A DNA stretch of 64,000 nt from an uncultured Clostridia bacterium (GCA_947624415.1 CANQKH010000005.1:1-64000); one strand, 5' to 3'; positions 8,339-17,520 are shown, counted from the first letter of the stretch. The notes: a model not told the origin generated them from the letters alone. Translations and numbers: made by a program.

Positions 8339-8600
8339 ATCTTTCAGTTTTTGGACGGCACTTGCTGGTGCTTTAACTATTCTTGTTGAGGTGCTTGGAA
8401 AATGTTTTGGCTTTTCTGTCGAAGAGGGACTTGTAAGCGAAATTGTCCTTGCTGTGGCAGGGGTGCTTGTTGTCTTTGGGGTTGTATGTATGCCAAGCAA
8501 AGAGGATAACCCACAAAATTATGATGAACAAAAAGATGCAACAGACAAAGATGAGGAAGAAAAACCTCTTGAAAAAGACAAAGAAGATGGTGAAGAATAG
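8322..8600 (+). CDS. Small phage-type membrane protein (second holin-like)
   Basis: Start at ATG 8322, with AAAGGAGGG at the ideal distance; an upstream in-frame ATG lacks such a site. The 92-residue product starts MKKKIKSFSFW and has two hydrophobic stretches (about residues 9-23 and 29-50) separated by a short acidic loop. It ends in a long Asp/Glu/Lys-rich cytoplasmic tail. The two-helix hairpin with a charged tail is typical of phage holins. It is the last gene before a strong terminator. Confidence 0.6.
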   Translation: MKKKIKSFSFWTALAGALTILVEVLGKCFGFSVEEGLVSEIVLAVAGVLVVFGVVCMPSKEDNPQNYDEQKDATDKDEEEKPLEKDKEDGEE

Positions 8601-8676
8601 TAAACTTTAATGACGATTGTTCTATAACCAATTTTTTTTGTAAAATATTTGTAAACAAAACTGACAATAAAAAAAG

Positions 8677-8706
8677 AAGATGCTCCATTAAGGGGCATCT
8701 TTTTTA
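8677..8706. terminator. Bidirectional intrinsic terminator
   Basis: The arms at 8677-8686 and 8692-8701 form a 10-bp stem (one G-U pair) with a 5-base loop. It is followed by T's on the plus strand and, because A's precede it (8671-8675), by T's on the minus strand too. It ends the capsid operon and also the convergent lipoprotein gene, whose stop lies at 8704-8706. Confidence 0.85.
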
Positions 8707-10743
8707 TGGTTCATAATCAAGAGATAAGGCTTCGGTTGATATGATTCCAGTATAGAAATTATAATTCTTTGCGAGATTGTTTTTGTCTTTCAATACTTTA
8801 TATACAATTTCAAGATAATCGCATTTTCCAGCCGCCATCTCTTCATTGAATCTTCCTGCAATGTAAGTTTGATTTTCTTCCAAATCGTCATCAGCAGTAG
8901 GCTCTAAAAGTTTATAATATTTTCGAACATCTGTAGTTCCGAGAAGAGTGAGAGGGGACTTAGAAACAAAAGGGAATAATATATAATTTCTTTCAGCGAG
9001 ATCTGTTGGCAAAATTGAAGTATCATATACTCCAAGATGAACTGAGTCATCGTTAACAAGAAGTCCGTCTGCGACAAGTTCGCTATTTTTTTCAAATCCA
9101 CTAAGTTCTAGCATCCCATGATTTGGCGGAACATTGCTATATTTACCATCTTCTATATATTCACTTTGACTAGACCCAAATACAAAACTTCCATCATAAA
9201 CTCTTGTTTGAGCAGATGCGATGGTGTAAAGTTTATTTTTAGAAACATTATAGTAATTCAATTCTGCTTTTATGTCTATATATTTTTCTGTATTAAAGCC
9301 TTCGTCAGGGTCTGTCCCGTCAAGATCCGCGTCGTATTTTAATGCAATTACTATTCCGTTTATATTTCTTTCACCTCTTGGCATTAAAATTGCAGATTGA
9401 TATTCAAGAGGGCGAATCTTTGTTGATAGTGGTGCGGAAGGGTCATATTTAGGGAAAAATGCATCGGAACTTGCATAGAATGTTGTCCCGGCATATTCTA
9501 TGACTTCAGAGGCCAAGAATCTGTTTTCCACTGTCAAATCGCCACCTTCTTCTTTACCGATTGTCGCGTATCGACATACATATTTGATAATTTCATCTAC
9601 TGCCTTGTCATAAGCACGCCCCATATCAAAGGTGCTTGTAGTGGAATAGTCTTCAAGTGGCTCATACCCAATAACTTCGTTTGATGCATTTAAAACTTCA
9701 TAGAGTTTATCGCAATATGTTAAATTGTCGTTTGTTATATTTGAGCCAAGTCCAATTACATTTGTTTTTACCCAATTTGAAATTTGATTAATCTGTCTTG
9801 TTGAAAGTCCAACGAAAGCACCTGCTTTTTTAAATAAATCCTTGCGAGCCTGCAATGCTTCGTCAACTGAGTTGTAACCATTTATTTGAACTGTATATGG
9901 AATAGTTCCACTACTTGAAGTAACAAAAACTGCATTAGGTTCAAGGTCGAGGGCGTAACAGTAAATCACATATTCAAGTGTTTTAACAAAGTCAGAATAA
10001 TTTTCGGTGTCTTTAGCAGTCTGGGTGCCAAGATAGACATCGTTATATTCTTTTCCATTACTATAATAATCTTTTAACAACGTCTCATTAAAGTTTTTTA
10101 CATAAATGTGATTATTAAATTCGACTTTTGTGCTACTAGAACTCATAAATGAAGGGTATGATGTGCTGTCATAACGAAAACTCCATTCCCAAGCAGTGTT
10201 TGTATCAACTCCAACGAGGTCATATTCAGTAAAGTCGCTACTAGATACTACTTCTTTATCTTTTATTTGTCCAACAACTTTTCCAAAGATGTCGACTTTA
10301 TATCTTATACTATCATAGAGATAAGGTAGATAATTATAATTAAAAGTTAAAGTTCTTGTATCTTGCTCGCCTTCTGGGAAAGTTTTATCACTCCATCCAG
10401 AAGAGGGGGTATTTTGTATTTTAAAGATATTTTTTAATATAGAGTAATCTGTATCAGGTATACCGTAAATATTATATAAGTAACTTAGTATTTGAAAAGC
10501 ATAAATGCCATAATAGTCATTTTTTTGCCCAGGCTCAGCACCTGAACCAACATCATAATCATAATTGAGAGGGCGATATAGGACTTTTACTCCATAAAGA
10601 TTTTCCATTTCCTCAGTTTGTCCTCCCAGTTCACTTCCTTCTTCGCCTTCAAGAGGGGTTTCATATCCGCAAGAGATAAAAAGAAATGAAAAACAACAAA
10701 TCATTATAAAACAAAATATTTTCAACACAATGTTCTTTTTCAT
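8704..10743 (-). CDS. Large lipoprotein of unknown function
   Basis: The 679-residue product begins with a lipoprotein signal peptide: a lysine N-terminus, a hydrophobic core and the lipobox LFISC with the acceptor Cys near residue 26. It is thus expected to be anchored to the outer face of the membrane. The mature part is rich in Tyr, Asp, Ser and Glu, with few Cys. It starts with an acidic linker (LEGEEGSELGG). Phrases such as FEKNSELVADG and NYILFPFVSKSPLT suggest beta-rich folds, but no known domain is recognised. The gene has its own leader and shares a terminator with the phage-like operon. Confidence 0.75.
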   Translation of the reverse strand: MKKNIVLKIFCFIMICCFSFLFISCGYETPLEGEEGSELGGQTEEMENLYGVKVLYRPLNYDYDVGSGAEPGQKNDYYGIYAFQILSYLYNIYGIPDTDYSILKNIFKIQNTPSSGWSDKTFPEGEQDTRTLTFNYNYLPYLYDSIRYKVDIFGKVVGQIKDKEVVSSSDFTEYDLVGVDTNTAWEWSFRYDSTSYPSFMSSSSTKVEFNNHIYVKNFNETLLKDYYSNGKEYNDVYLGTQTAKDTENYSDFVKTLEYVIYCYALDLEPNAVFVTSSSGTIPYTVQINGYNSVDEALQARKDLFKKAGAFVGLSTRQINQISNWVKTNVIGLGSNITNDNLTYCDKLYEVLNASNEVIGYEPLEDYSTTSTFDMGRAYDKAVDEIIKYVCRYATIGKEEGGDLTVENRFLASEVIEYAGTTFYASSDAFFPKYDPSAPLSTKIRPLEYQSAILMPRGERNINGIVIALKYDADLDGTDPDEGFNTEKYIDIKAELNYYNVSKNKLYTIASAQTRVYDGSFVFGSSQSEYIEDGKYSNVPPNHGMLELSGFEKNSELVADGLLVNDDSVHLGVYDTSILPTDLAERNYILFPFVSKSPLTLLGTTDVRKYYKLLEPTADDDLEENQTYIAGRFNEEMAAGKCDYLEIVYKVLKDKNNLAKNYNFYTGIISTEALSLDYEP

Positions 10744-10846
10744 GTTTTTCCTCCCTTTAATAAATATATATTAATATTGTAACCTATTTTTATATAAAAA
10801 TCAACTTTTTTAATATGAATTTTTGATATATCCTTTAACTATGTTT

Positions 10847-10874
10847 AAAAAAAGGCGACTTGAGTAGTCGCTCT
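10847..10874 (-). terminator. Intrinsic terminator of the 560-residue lipoprotein gene
   Basis: A perfect 6-bp GC-rich stem (10855-10860 with 10866-10871, loop TGAGT) is followed on the minus strand by seven T's (complement of 10847-10853). It lies just beyond the stop at 10878. Confidence 0.75.
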
Positions 10875-10877
10875 TTT

Positions 10878-12560
10878 TTAGTTGAATAGTAGGTCATCAC
10901 CAAAATCTTCGATATTGTATTTGCCTGTTTCTTCATTGTATAGTGAATATGAAGTTTTAGCAACCTTATTTGTTTCAGCATTTAATGTATATTCCCCAAA
11001 GTCATAAGAGGTTTTATTACTTGTTTTGTAAAACCCCTCAGTAATATTATAATCAAAACCCTTATCATCATCTCTTACTTCTATTGCCATTTGTTTTACA
11101 CCTTTACTTGAAACTTGTAATATTGAAGCGATTATAGTGTTGTTTCCAAGTTCGCCAAGGCTAGGACGAACTGATGAAATATAATATTTAGCATTATCTT
11201 CTTTAAGGCCTTCTTGATTAAATATCGCTTCCGCTACTCCGTCATATTGTGTCATTGCCTCTTTATTATAATTGAATTGAACTTCAAAATTATATGTTGC
11301 TCCATTAGTTGCTTTTTGTAATTCACTTACAACGTTTTTATCTGTGAGATCTTTAATGTTGATTGGGCTTTTTAAATCTACAGATGCTACGAAGAATACA
11401 CGATTATCATATTTTCCATAATAATTCAATTTTGAAACAGCACCATTTTCATCTGTATCCAAATTCCATTTAGTTTCAGATATTTTTGTTTCATCAAAAT
11501 CATTTACTCTATTTGGAAAAACATTCTCAACCATATGGTCATAAGCACCTTGAAGGCCTTGATTTAATTCAGTTGCATGGTTTGTAACTAAGTCTTCTAC
11601 GCTTTCAATCTCTTTTCCTGTATCTGTGCCAGGACCTGGGTTTTCTTTTTGATACTCTGCAGTGTAATCTTTTCTAAATACGTTTTCACCATTAAGGTTG
11701 TAATTTTTGCTATAAACCCTATATTCATATGCAATGTCATCAAATTTGTTGTCGTCCTTTAAATGTTCAATAAATCCTGCTTCATCCAAATCCTTTTCAT
11801 AGAATTCCATAGAGTTAACACTTATTTTATTGTCTTTTTCAGCAAGGATATTGTATTTTAAAACTTTGTATCCACTGTCCATTCTTGAAGAAACGTCTCC
11901 AAAGTAGGTGGTTGCGTCTGAGTCAAGGCTACTAGAGTAATGGCGCATTCTACTATAAACAGCATCCATCAAATCTGATTTATTGACATTTTCTTTTGCA
12001 TCGAAATCAAAACTTAAAGTAGTTTGTATTATTGGAACTACATTGTTATTATTTACTTTGTCATTTAATATATCGTCAAATTTGATAGGTGAAAATTGAA
12101 CGTTGACTACATCATATTTACGAGAAGTTTCACCAGTTTTGTAAACATAAGCATAAGAAACATTGTCGAGAGAACTTTCATCAGTTGAATCGAAATTAAT
12201 TGTTTCTGCCAAAACCTCTCCTTTCCCTGAAGTGATTTGAGGTTTTATAACTTCGTTGAAGAAGTTTATGCCTTCTTGTTTGTATGCAGGTGTTGAAAGG
12301 AACTCGCTGAAATCTACGTTTTTGATTTCTTCATCGCCAGGTTGAGGTGTGATAATTGGTGGATTTGGATCTATATCTGGAGGTGTTGGTGTAGGTGTGT
12401 TGGTATTTCCGCATCCAGCAAAACCGAATATTGCTCCGGCAACAACACCGACAGAGATTGCACCGACAGCGATGTTTTTCAAAGCCTTTTTAAACCAAAG
12501 GCGAGAATAAGATTGTTTTTTTATTTTTCCGTTATTGTCATCATTGATATTTTTTTTCAT
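10878..12560 (-). CDS. Secreted/lipoprotein-like protein of unknown function
   Basis: The 560-residue product has an unusually long charged N-terminus (about 30 residues with several Lys). A Gly/Ala/Val-rich membrane segment follows, then the lipobox-like FAGCG at about residues 47-51; Phe at -3 is atypical. A Pro/Thr linker (TPTPTPPDIDPNPP) follows, as in surface lipoproteins. The mature region has two similar-looking halves built around ITSGKGEV/NYYGKYDNR-type beta strands. No enzymatic motif is seen. It sits in tandem with the other lipoprotein gene, with 134 bases and a terminator between them, so the two are transcribed separately. Confidence 0.7.
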   Translation of the reverse strand: MKKNINDDNNGKIKKQSYSRLWFKKALKNIAVGAISVGVVAGAIFGFAGCGNTNTPTPTPPDIDPNPPIITPQPGDEEIKNVDFSEFLSTPAYKQEGINFFNEVIKPQITSGKGEVLAETINFDSTDESSLDNVSYAYVYKTGETSRKYDVVNVQFSPIKFDDILNDKVNNNNVVPIIQTTLSFDFDAKENVNKSDLMDAVYSRMRHYSSSLDSDATTYFGDVSSRMDSGYKVLKYNILAEKDNKISVNSMEFYEKDLDEAGFIEHLKDDNKFDDIAYEYRVYSKNYNLNGENVFRKDYTAEYQKENPGPGTDTGKEIESVEDLVTNHATELNQGLQGAYDHMVENVFPNRVNDFDETKISETKWNLDTDENGAVSKLNYYGKYDNRVFFVASVDLKSPINIKDLTDKNVVSELQKATNGATYNFEVQFNYNKEAMTQYDGVAEAIFNQEGLKEDNAKYYISSVRPSLGELGNNTIIASILQVSSKGVKQMAIEVRDDDKGFDYNITEGFYKTSNKTSYDFGEYTLNAETNKVAKTSYSLYNEETGKYNIEDFGDDLLFN

Positions 12561-12688
12561 AACATCCCCCTTAAAATTGATAACTTGTAAATATTATAGC
12601 ATATAGAATAACAAAAATCAACCCCTAATTTTAAAAATTTATAAAAGTATTAAAAGGAATAAAATAAAAAGAAATCAAAAAAAATTAA

Positions 12689-12717
12689 TAGACAAAAAGT
12701 GTAAAATTATGTAAAAT
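12689..12717 (+). promoter_or_regulatory. Promoter of comEC, implying a near-leaderless mRNA
   Basis: TAGACA at 12689-12694 and TAAAAT at 12712-12717 are 17 bases apart. The predicted start of transcription falls at about 12724, only three bases before the ATG at 12727. No Shine-Dalgarno sequence precedes that ATG. Confidence 0.4.
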
Positions 12718-12726
12718 TATGTTGTA

Positions 12727-14847
12727 ATGAGCAAGATAATAAATGCAAGGAATATTTTTTATCCATTTTTGGCATTTCTTTTTGGTTTAATTGTTGCCAA
12801 GAAGTTTTTTGGTGGACAAGTTGACATTATAGTTATAACATTGCTTGCAATTTTAAGTTTTTCTATATTGTTGATAATAAACAAGAGATACAAATTTGTT
12901 GTTGCCTTGCTTGCACTATTTCTCTTAGGTAATGGTGTGTATTTTGCCAGTGAAAAACTTTGGACGCCCCGAGCATATAGTGGCAAGGTCAGTATTGTTG
13001 GAAGAATAGAGGATGGGATAATAGAGGGAGACTACAGCAATTACACAGTAATTCTCGACAATGTTATAATAGATGGCAATAAAGGTGAGAATATAAGACT
13101 TACAATAAATCGTTGTGAAGGTGGTGAGCCAAAGGCGGGAGATATTATTGAGTTTGTTGGCGAAGTTTATCCCACCAAACTTTTTGAATTGGGAAAATTT
13201 GATTCCAGTGCCTTGCGTAAAAATGCAAAATTAAGTGGAGAAATCAATTGGAGCGATATAAACACAATAATTTCAGGCAGATTAAAATTTGATGAAAGGG
13301 TAAGGCTTAAAGTTCGTGATATAATATTTGCAAACATGAGCGAGAAGAATGCTCAAATTACTTATGCGGTGTTATTTGGCGACCGCACTGGAGTTGACTG
13401 GCAAATTAGGGATGCTTACAGTAAGGCAGGTATTATACATATTTTATCAGTAAGCGGATTACATATTGGGTTTTTAATTGCACTTTTATTTTGGTTTTTT
13501 AAAATAACAAAGGTGAACAAGTATGTCCGATTTTCAATAATAACAATATTTATAATTTTTTATGCCTATCTGTGTGGATTTTCTCCTGCTGTTTTGCGAG
13601 CGGGGATAATGGCAATTATTCTTATGGTGGCGGAACTGCTTGGAAGGAGATATGATGGGCTTAACAGTTTGGGGCTTGCAGGGTTTATAATATGTTTAAC
13701 GCGACCACTCATGGCTCACGATGTTGGATTTTTGATGTCCTTTTTTGCTATAATGACCATATATATGATAGCACCATTATTTAGACGATTCTTTATTAAG
13801 TTTATGCCTTTCAATGTGGCTTCACTTTTGGCAACAGTGCTTTCTGCACAAATAGGAGTGTTTCCATTTATGGCTTCATTTGGGGCAGATATGAACTTGT
13901 TGTCTCCTGTCGTTAATTTATTGATAATTCCTATATTTAGTGTGTTATATCCCTTCCTCTTCTTTACTATGTTTCTTGCTTTAATGCTTTCGTTTTTGGG
14001 GAAATTGCTTGTAATTGTAGATTTTTTATTTACAGTATTGAATAGTATTGTAAGGTATTTTGCTTGGGCAAGTTTTAGTATGCCGGTGAGTTCTGCATAT
14101 TTTGGACTGGCAGTTTTAATGTATATGGCAATTTTTGGGGCAAGCAGATTCTTTATGATTGACGGCAATAAAAAAATTATTATGTTGTCGGCAAGCACTT
14201 TGGCGTTTGTAACTGTCTTTGGATGTTACAGGCTTCCGCAGACAAACAATCCTAGAATTGCCTTTTTAAATGAAGGCACGCAGTATAGTTTGGTTGTAAC
14301 TGCCACCGATGGCGCTAATGTTGTAATTGGAGAAAACGATTTGTTGAGAACTTATCAAATCAAATACAGGACGGGCGATCTTGGGACATTTATATCTCCA
14401 AAAGGTATAATATCGAGTGGTTTAATTGATAGGATGTCGGCAATGGGAACAAGCAATTTCATATCTTTTTCAACACAAGTGGAAAGAGATGAAGTTGTGA
14501 AGGCAAAGATAAACACAATTATCGACATATCTACAAAAAATGACAAGTTAAGTTTTGCCTACCTTGAATTTGCCGGTCAATATTTAGGAATGGAACTTAT
14601 TTTTTATGATAAGACAATTTTTCTTGTAAATAATAACCTTTTTAGTTATAATTTAATTCGTTTGCTATATTTTCCTGAAAAAGAACCAGATATAATAATT
14701 ACAGACCATCTTGATGATTTTACTTCGAGTGATGCACTTATAATATCAAGCAGTCCAGACATTCGAGGGGACTATAACTATCAAAGAGATGGAAATTTAA
14801 TGTTGACTTTTAAAGGGAATAATATAATTGTAAGGGGGTTGGATTGA
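12727..14847 (+). CDS. comEC: ComEC/Rec2 DNA-uptake channel protein
   Basis: The 706-residue polytopic membrane protein is the channel that imports single-stranded DNA during natural transformation. N-terminal helices and a DUF4131-like soluble domain (about 70-190) are followed by the competence core, beginning with FGDRTGVDWQIRDAYSKAGI and the hallmark HILSVSGLHIGF near residue 240. At least eight further membrane helices follow, to about residue 500. The C-terminal extracellular part (about 510-706), usually a metallo-beta-lactamase-like nuclease domain, lacks any HxHxDH metal motif, so it appears degenerate. The gene is coupled to holA, a conserved Bacillota arrangement. No other competence gene is in view. 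Confidence 0.88.
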   Translation: MSKIINARNIFYPFLAFLFGLIVAKKFFGGQVDIIVITLLAILSFSILLIINKRYKFVVALLALFLLGNGVYFASEKLWTPRAYSGKVSIVGRIEDGIIEGDYSNYTVILDNVIIDGNKGENIRLTINRCEGGEPKAGDIIEFVGEVYPTKLFELGKFDSSALRKNAKLSGEINWSDINTIISGRLKFDERVRLKVRDIIFANMSEKNAQITYAVLFGDRTGVDWQIRDAYSKAGIIHILSVSGLHIGFLIALLFWFFKITKVNKYVRFSIITIFIIFYAYLCGFSPAVLRAGIMAIILMVAELLGRRYDGLNSLGLAGFIICLTRPLMAHDVGFLMSFFAIMTIYMIAPLFRRFFIKFMPFNVASLLATVLSAQIGVFPFMASFGADMNLLSPVVNLLIIPIFSVLYPFLFFTMFLALMLSFLGKLLVIVDFLFTVLNSIVRYFAWASFSMPVSSAYFGLAVLMYMAIFGASRFFMIDGNKKIIMLSASTLAFVTVFGCYRLPQTNNPRIAFLNEGTQYSLVVTATDGANVVIGENDLLRTYQIKYRTGDLGTFISPKGIISSGLIDRMSAMGTSNFISFSTQVERDEVVKAKINTIIDISTKNDKLSFAYLEFAGQYLGMELIFYDKTIFLVNNNLFSYNLIRLLYFPEKEPDIIITDHLDDFTSSDALIISSSPDIRGDYNYQRDGNLMLTFKGNNIIVRGLD

Positions 14848-15782
14848 AAACATTAAAAACAAGATTGAAAGAGGGATTGTCAAATTGTTATATTATGTCG
14901 GGAGATGATTATGAATTGTATCTTCGTGCTTTTAACATGATTTACAATCGTGCTCAATTAAATTTGCCAGATTTTAATATGGTCAAGTTTGATGATGAAA
15001 ACTATACAATGATTGGTGTGATAAACGCTTGCGAGGTTTTACCTATGGGTGATAATTATAGAGTTATTTTAATGAAAAATATTGAAAAAATAAGCGAAAA
15101 TGATAAAAAAATGCTTAATTCTTATTTAGACAACCCTTCGCCAACGTCAATTTTAATAATTTTTGATTTTTATGGAAAACTTGGTTCAGTTAAAAATGCC
15201 CAACTGGTTGATTGCAATAAATTTGATAGAGCCACGCTTACCAATGTTGTTGCAAGGGAAATTGAAAAGAAGGGAAAACAAATAAGCGGAGAAGGTCTTG
15301 AGAAGTTGATTGATTACTGCGGAGGCTCGTTGACAAGAATAATGAGCGAAATTGACAAACTTGTTTATTATGACCTTGACGAGCAACTAATAACGGCATC
15401 TCTTATTGAAAAAATGGTTGTTCGAGATGATGAGGTGATAATTTATGAATTGACTGATGCACTAGGTCAAAAGAATGGCGACAAAGCATTAAAATGTCTT
15501 GAAAAACTAAAAAAGGAAGGTATTTTTGGACTTATATCAAATCATTTTCGACGACTATTCTTTATTGCAATTTCAGACCTGCCAGATGGAGAACTAGCAA
15601 ATTTATTGTCTGTTAAGGAATATGCCATAAAAAAACAACGTATGCAAGTTAAAAATTTTTCAATAAAACAACTTAAAAAAATTTACTCATTATTAGAAGA
15701 AGTTGACTATATGATAAAAAGTGGTGCAATGCTTCAAGACAATGCACTGTCATATTTAATTCTATCTATCCTGTATATTTAA
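14844..15782 (+). CDS. holA: DNA polymerase III subunit delta
   Basis: The 312-residue clamp-loader subunit opens the sliding clamp at primed sites. The start is TTG 14844, overlapping the comEC stop, with AAGGGGG 6 bases upstream and no alternative ATG. The N-terminal third resembles the delta RecA-like domain (SNCYIMSGDDYELYLRAF), with NACEVLPMGDNYRVILMKN. The middle shows the lid pattern GLEKLIDYCGGSLTRIMSEIDKL. The C-terminal helical collar has KKEGIFGLISNHFRRL. The length is close to B. subtilis HolA. The comEC-holA order supports the call. Confidence 0.9.
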   Translation: MKTLKTRLKEGLSNCYIMSGDDYELYLRAFNMIYNRAQLNLPDFNMVKFDDENYTMIGVINACEVLPMGDNYRVILMKNIEKISENDKKMLNSYLDNPSPTSILIIFDFYGKLGSVKNAQLVDCNKFDRATLTNVVAREIEKKGKQISGEGLEKLIDYCGGSLTRIMSEIDKLVYYDLDEQLITASLIEKMVVRDDEVIIYELTDALGQKNGDKALKCLEKLKKEGIFGLISNHFRRLFFIAISDLPDGELANLLSVKEYAIKKQRMQVKNFSIKQLKKIYSLLEEVDYMIKSGAMLQDNALSYLILSILYI

Positions 15783-15867
15783 AGACAAATTTATTAAAAA
15801 TTAGTTAAAAATTGACAAAAAAACAATAAAAAATAAGTAAAAATAGCAAAAAAACAAAAATTATACA

Positions 15868-15919
15868 CAATAAAAAAAGAGTTTGCTGGTTGTTTTAAAG
15901 AGATTTTTTTACAGCCAGC
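15868..15919 (-). terminator. Probable terminator of the GNAT gene
   Basis: Inverted arms of about 9 bp (around 15880-15888 and 15911-15919) enclose a long A/T loop. On the minus strand they are followed by TTTTTTT (complement of the A-run near 15872-15878). It lies just downstream of the acetyltransferase stop. Confidence 0.5.
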
Positions 15920-15925
15920 GAACCT

Positions 15926-16423
15926 TTACAATTCTATTTTATACCACCTGCCGCCATGTTGACCAACTCTTATAAGTTGTGCGTTATTGTTTTCAATTAC
16001 TTTTTGCGAACCCAAATTACTAGCAGAAGATTTTATGTAAACAGGATTTATATTTAATTTTTTACATTCATTTAAAGCATATTTTAACATTTCAGTGCCA
16101 TAATGCTTGTTGCGTTGAGATGGTCTTACTGCATAATAAATATTTCCACACCAATTTTTCCAATCTTCATTAATTTCCGTTCTAATTCCTATGTAACCGA
16201 CAGGTAAATCATCTACATAAAAAATATACATTTTTGTTGGGGTGTCGTAATCACTTATTTTTTGAAATTGTCGAGCCATTTGACTTTCTAAAAAATAATG
16301 AAAACATTCAAGGGGAATGCCATTGCAAAGATTTGTTGAGCCATTTTCTTTTGCTGGAATTTCTTGAAACATTTCATATTCTTTCAAGCCCATGTCTAAA
16401 TTGTATTCAACTAAATTAAACAT
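15926..16423 (-). CDS. GNAT-family N-acetyltransferase
   Basis: The 165-residue product fits the GNAT fold: an N-terminal helical region, central strand MYIFYVDDLPVGYIGIR, then NIYYAVRPSQRNKHYGTEMLKYAL, where RxxxxGT forms the acetyl-CoA pyrophosphate loop. It ends with the C-terminal strand pattern NPVYIKSSASNLGSQKVIENN. It transfers an acetyl group from acetyl-CoA to an amine; the substrate is unknown. It is a monocistronic minus-strand gene preceded by GAGGTGT. Confidence 0.85.
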   Translation of the reverse strand: MFNLVEYNLDMGLKEYEMFQEIPAKENGSTNLCNGIPLECFHYFLESQMARQFQKISDYDTPTKMYIFYVDDLPVGYIGIRTEINEDWKNWCGNIYYAVRPSQRNKHYGTEMLKYALNECKKLNINPVYIKSSASNLGSQKVIENNNAQLIRVGQHGGRWYKIEL

Positions 16424-16504
16424 TTACACCTCGATAATATTAGCAAAATTTTTATTAATTAACGATAATTTGTGTTATTTGTGTTAATTTAAAGCAAAAA
16501 ATGC

Positions 16505-17467
16505 CTATTTTTTGTAATACATTTGATTTTTGCTTGTTGGCTTGTCGGGCAATGTCATTTCAATAAGATTCATTTCAAGGGCAGGTATAATGTAATTTAA
16601 TCTAAACCCATTTCTTGATTTTAGATTTAGTTTTGCCATGAGTTGGGCAGAAGATTGTGGATAGGATTCGATAACATTTAAAAGAGCCTTTACTTGTTGA
16701 TTTGAATGTGTCAGGTGATTTCGGGCATCTTTAATCAAATTATCAATAGCCTTGTTTATTATACCAAGCATATATTCAATGAATGAATTTGTGTCTCTAT
16801 TGCTTAATGACTGAGAAAGTATTTTGTTGAAGGTTTTTTTATTGTCTTGTAATACATCTTCAGTGGTTATATATTTAAAAATAGGTTTCCAAGAAGATAA
16901 TATAATCTTTTGAATAAATCTTGCCACTATATGATTGCCTTCATCAAAAGGTTGGATGAATTCAAAAACATATTGAAAAACGCAGGCACGCACTAAGATT
17001 TGCGGGCTGTTTTTGATTATATCCATAAGTTGATTTAAAAGTTCTGGGATAATGTTTGGAGGAGGGCAATTTTGACTAAATCCATCGTTATTTTGCAATT
17101 TTAAGGGATTTTTTCGCAAAATTCCAGCGTTTTTAGATAAATTTTTCATAATTATGCTATGAATTTTAATTATATCGTTTACGTCATATGGATTTAATTT
17201 GTCAATGTTATTAAATGCTTCCTCTAAATTTAGCACATATTGCTTCTTGTCATAATCGCCATTTGTGTTTAAAATTTCATTAACCCTTTCTGGCGATATT
17301 TCAATATCTTCTAGCGAAAGATTTGCACATATTGTTTTAATTTTATTTATTTGTTTCAGCCTTGGATAAGATTCAAGTTGACCATAGGAATAAATTTGTC
17401 CCAATTTTTCCATAATTTGAGAAACTTGGTCTAAAATTTCATCTGTAATATCGTATTGATTATTCAT
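16505..17467 (-). CDS. Fic-domain protein with degenerate catalytic motif
   Basis: Start set at ATG 17467, which has AGAGGT 8 bases upstream; an upstream in-frame start lacks a site. The 320-residue product has a Fic fold (residues about 90-200) and a C-terminal winged-helix-like part (LMAKLNLKSRNGFRLNYIIPAL). Active Fic enzymes carry HxFx(D/E)GNGRxxR and transfer AMP to target proteins. Here residues 172-183 read QPFDEGNHIVAR. The catalytic His is Gln, and the GR that binds phosphate is HI. AMP transfer is therefore unlikely; a binding or regulatory role, or decay, is possible. It is divergent from the radical SAM operon. Confidence 0.8.
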   Translation of the reverse strand: MNNQYDITDEILDQVSQIMEKLGQIYSYGQLESYPRLKQINKIKTICANLSLEDIEISPERVNEILNTNGDYDKKQYVLNLEEAFNNIDKLNPYDVNDIIKIHSIIMKNLSKNAGILRKNPLKLQNNDGFSQNCPPPNIIPELLNQLMDIIKNSPQILVRACVFQYVFEFIQPFDEGNHIVARFIQKIILSSWKPIFKYITTEDVLQDNKKTFNKILSQSLSNRDTNSFIEYMLGIINKAIDNLIKDARNHLTHSNQQVKALLNVIESYPQSSAQLMAKLNLKSRNGFRLNYIIPALEMNLIEMTLPDKPTSKNQMYYKK

Positions 17468-17520
17468 TTTTGTAACCTCTTTTTTAATTATACACTCTTT
17501 TTTCGACAAAATCAACTTTT

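Noticed and set aside
1..8600. Full integrated prophage
   Set aside because: No integrase, repressor, replication, large terminase, endolysin or tail-fibre gene is visible, and host-like genes lie directly on both sides. The left flank is an ABC operon, not an attachment site.
13716..14198. 160-residue minus-strand ORF inside comEC
   Set aside because: It is the antisense shadow of the membrane-helix region of comEC, with no ribosome site and no protein-like motifs.
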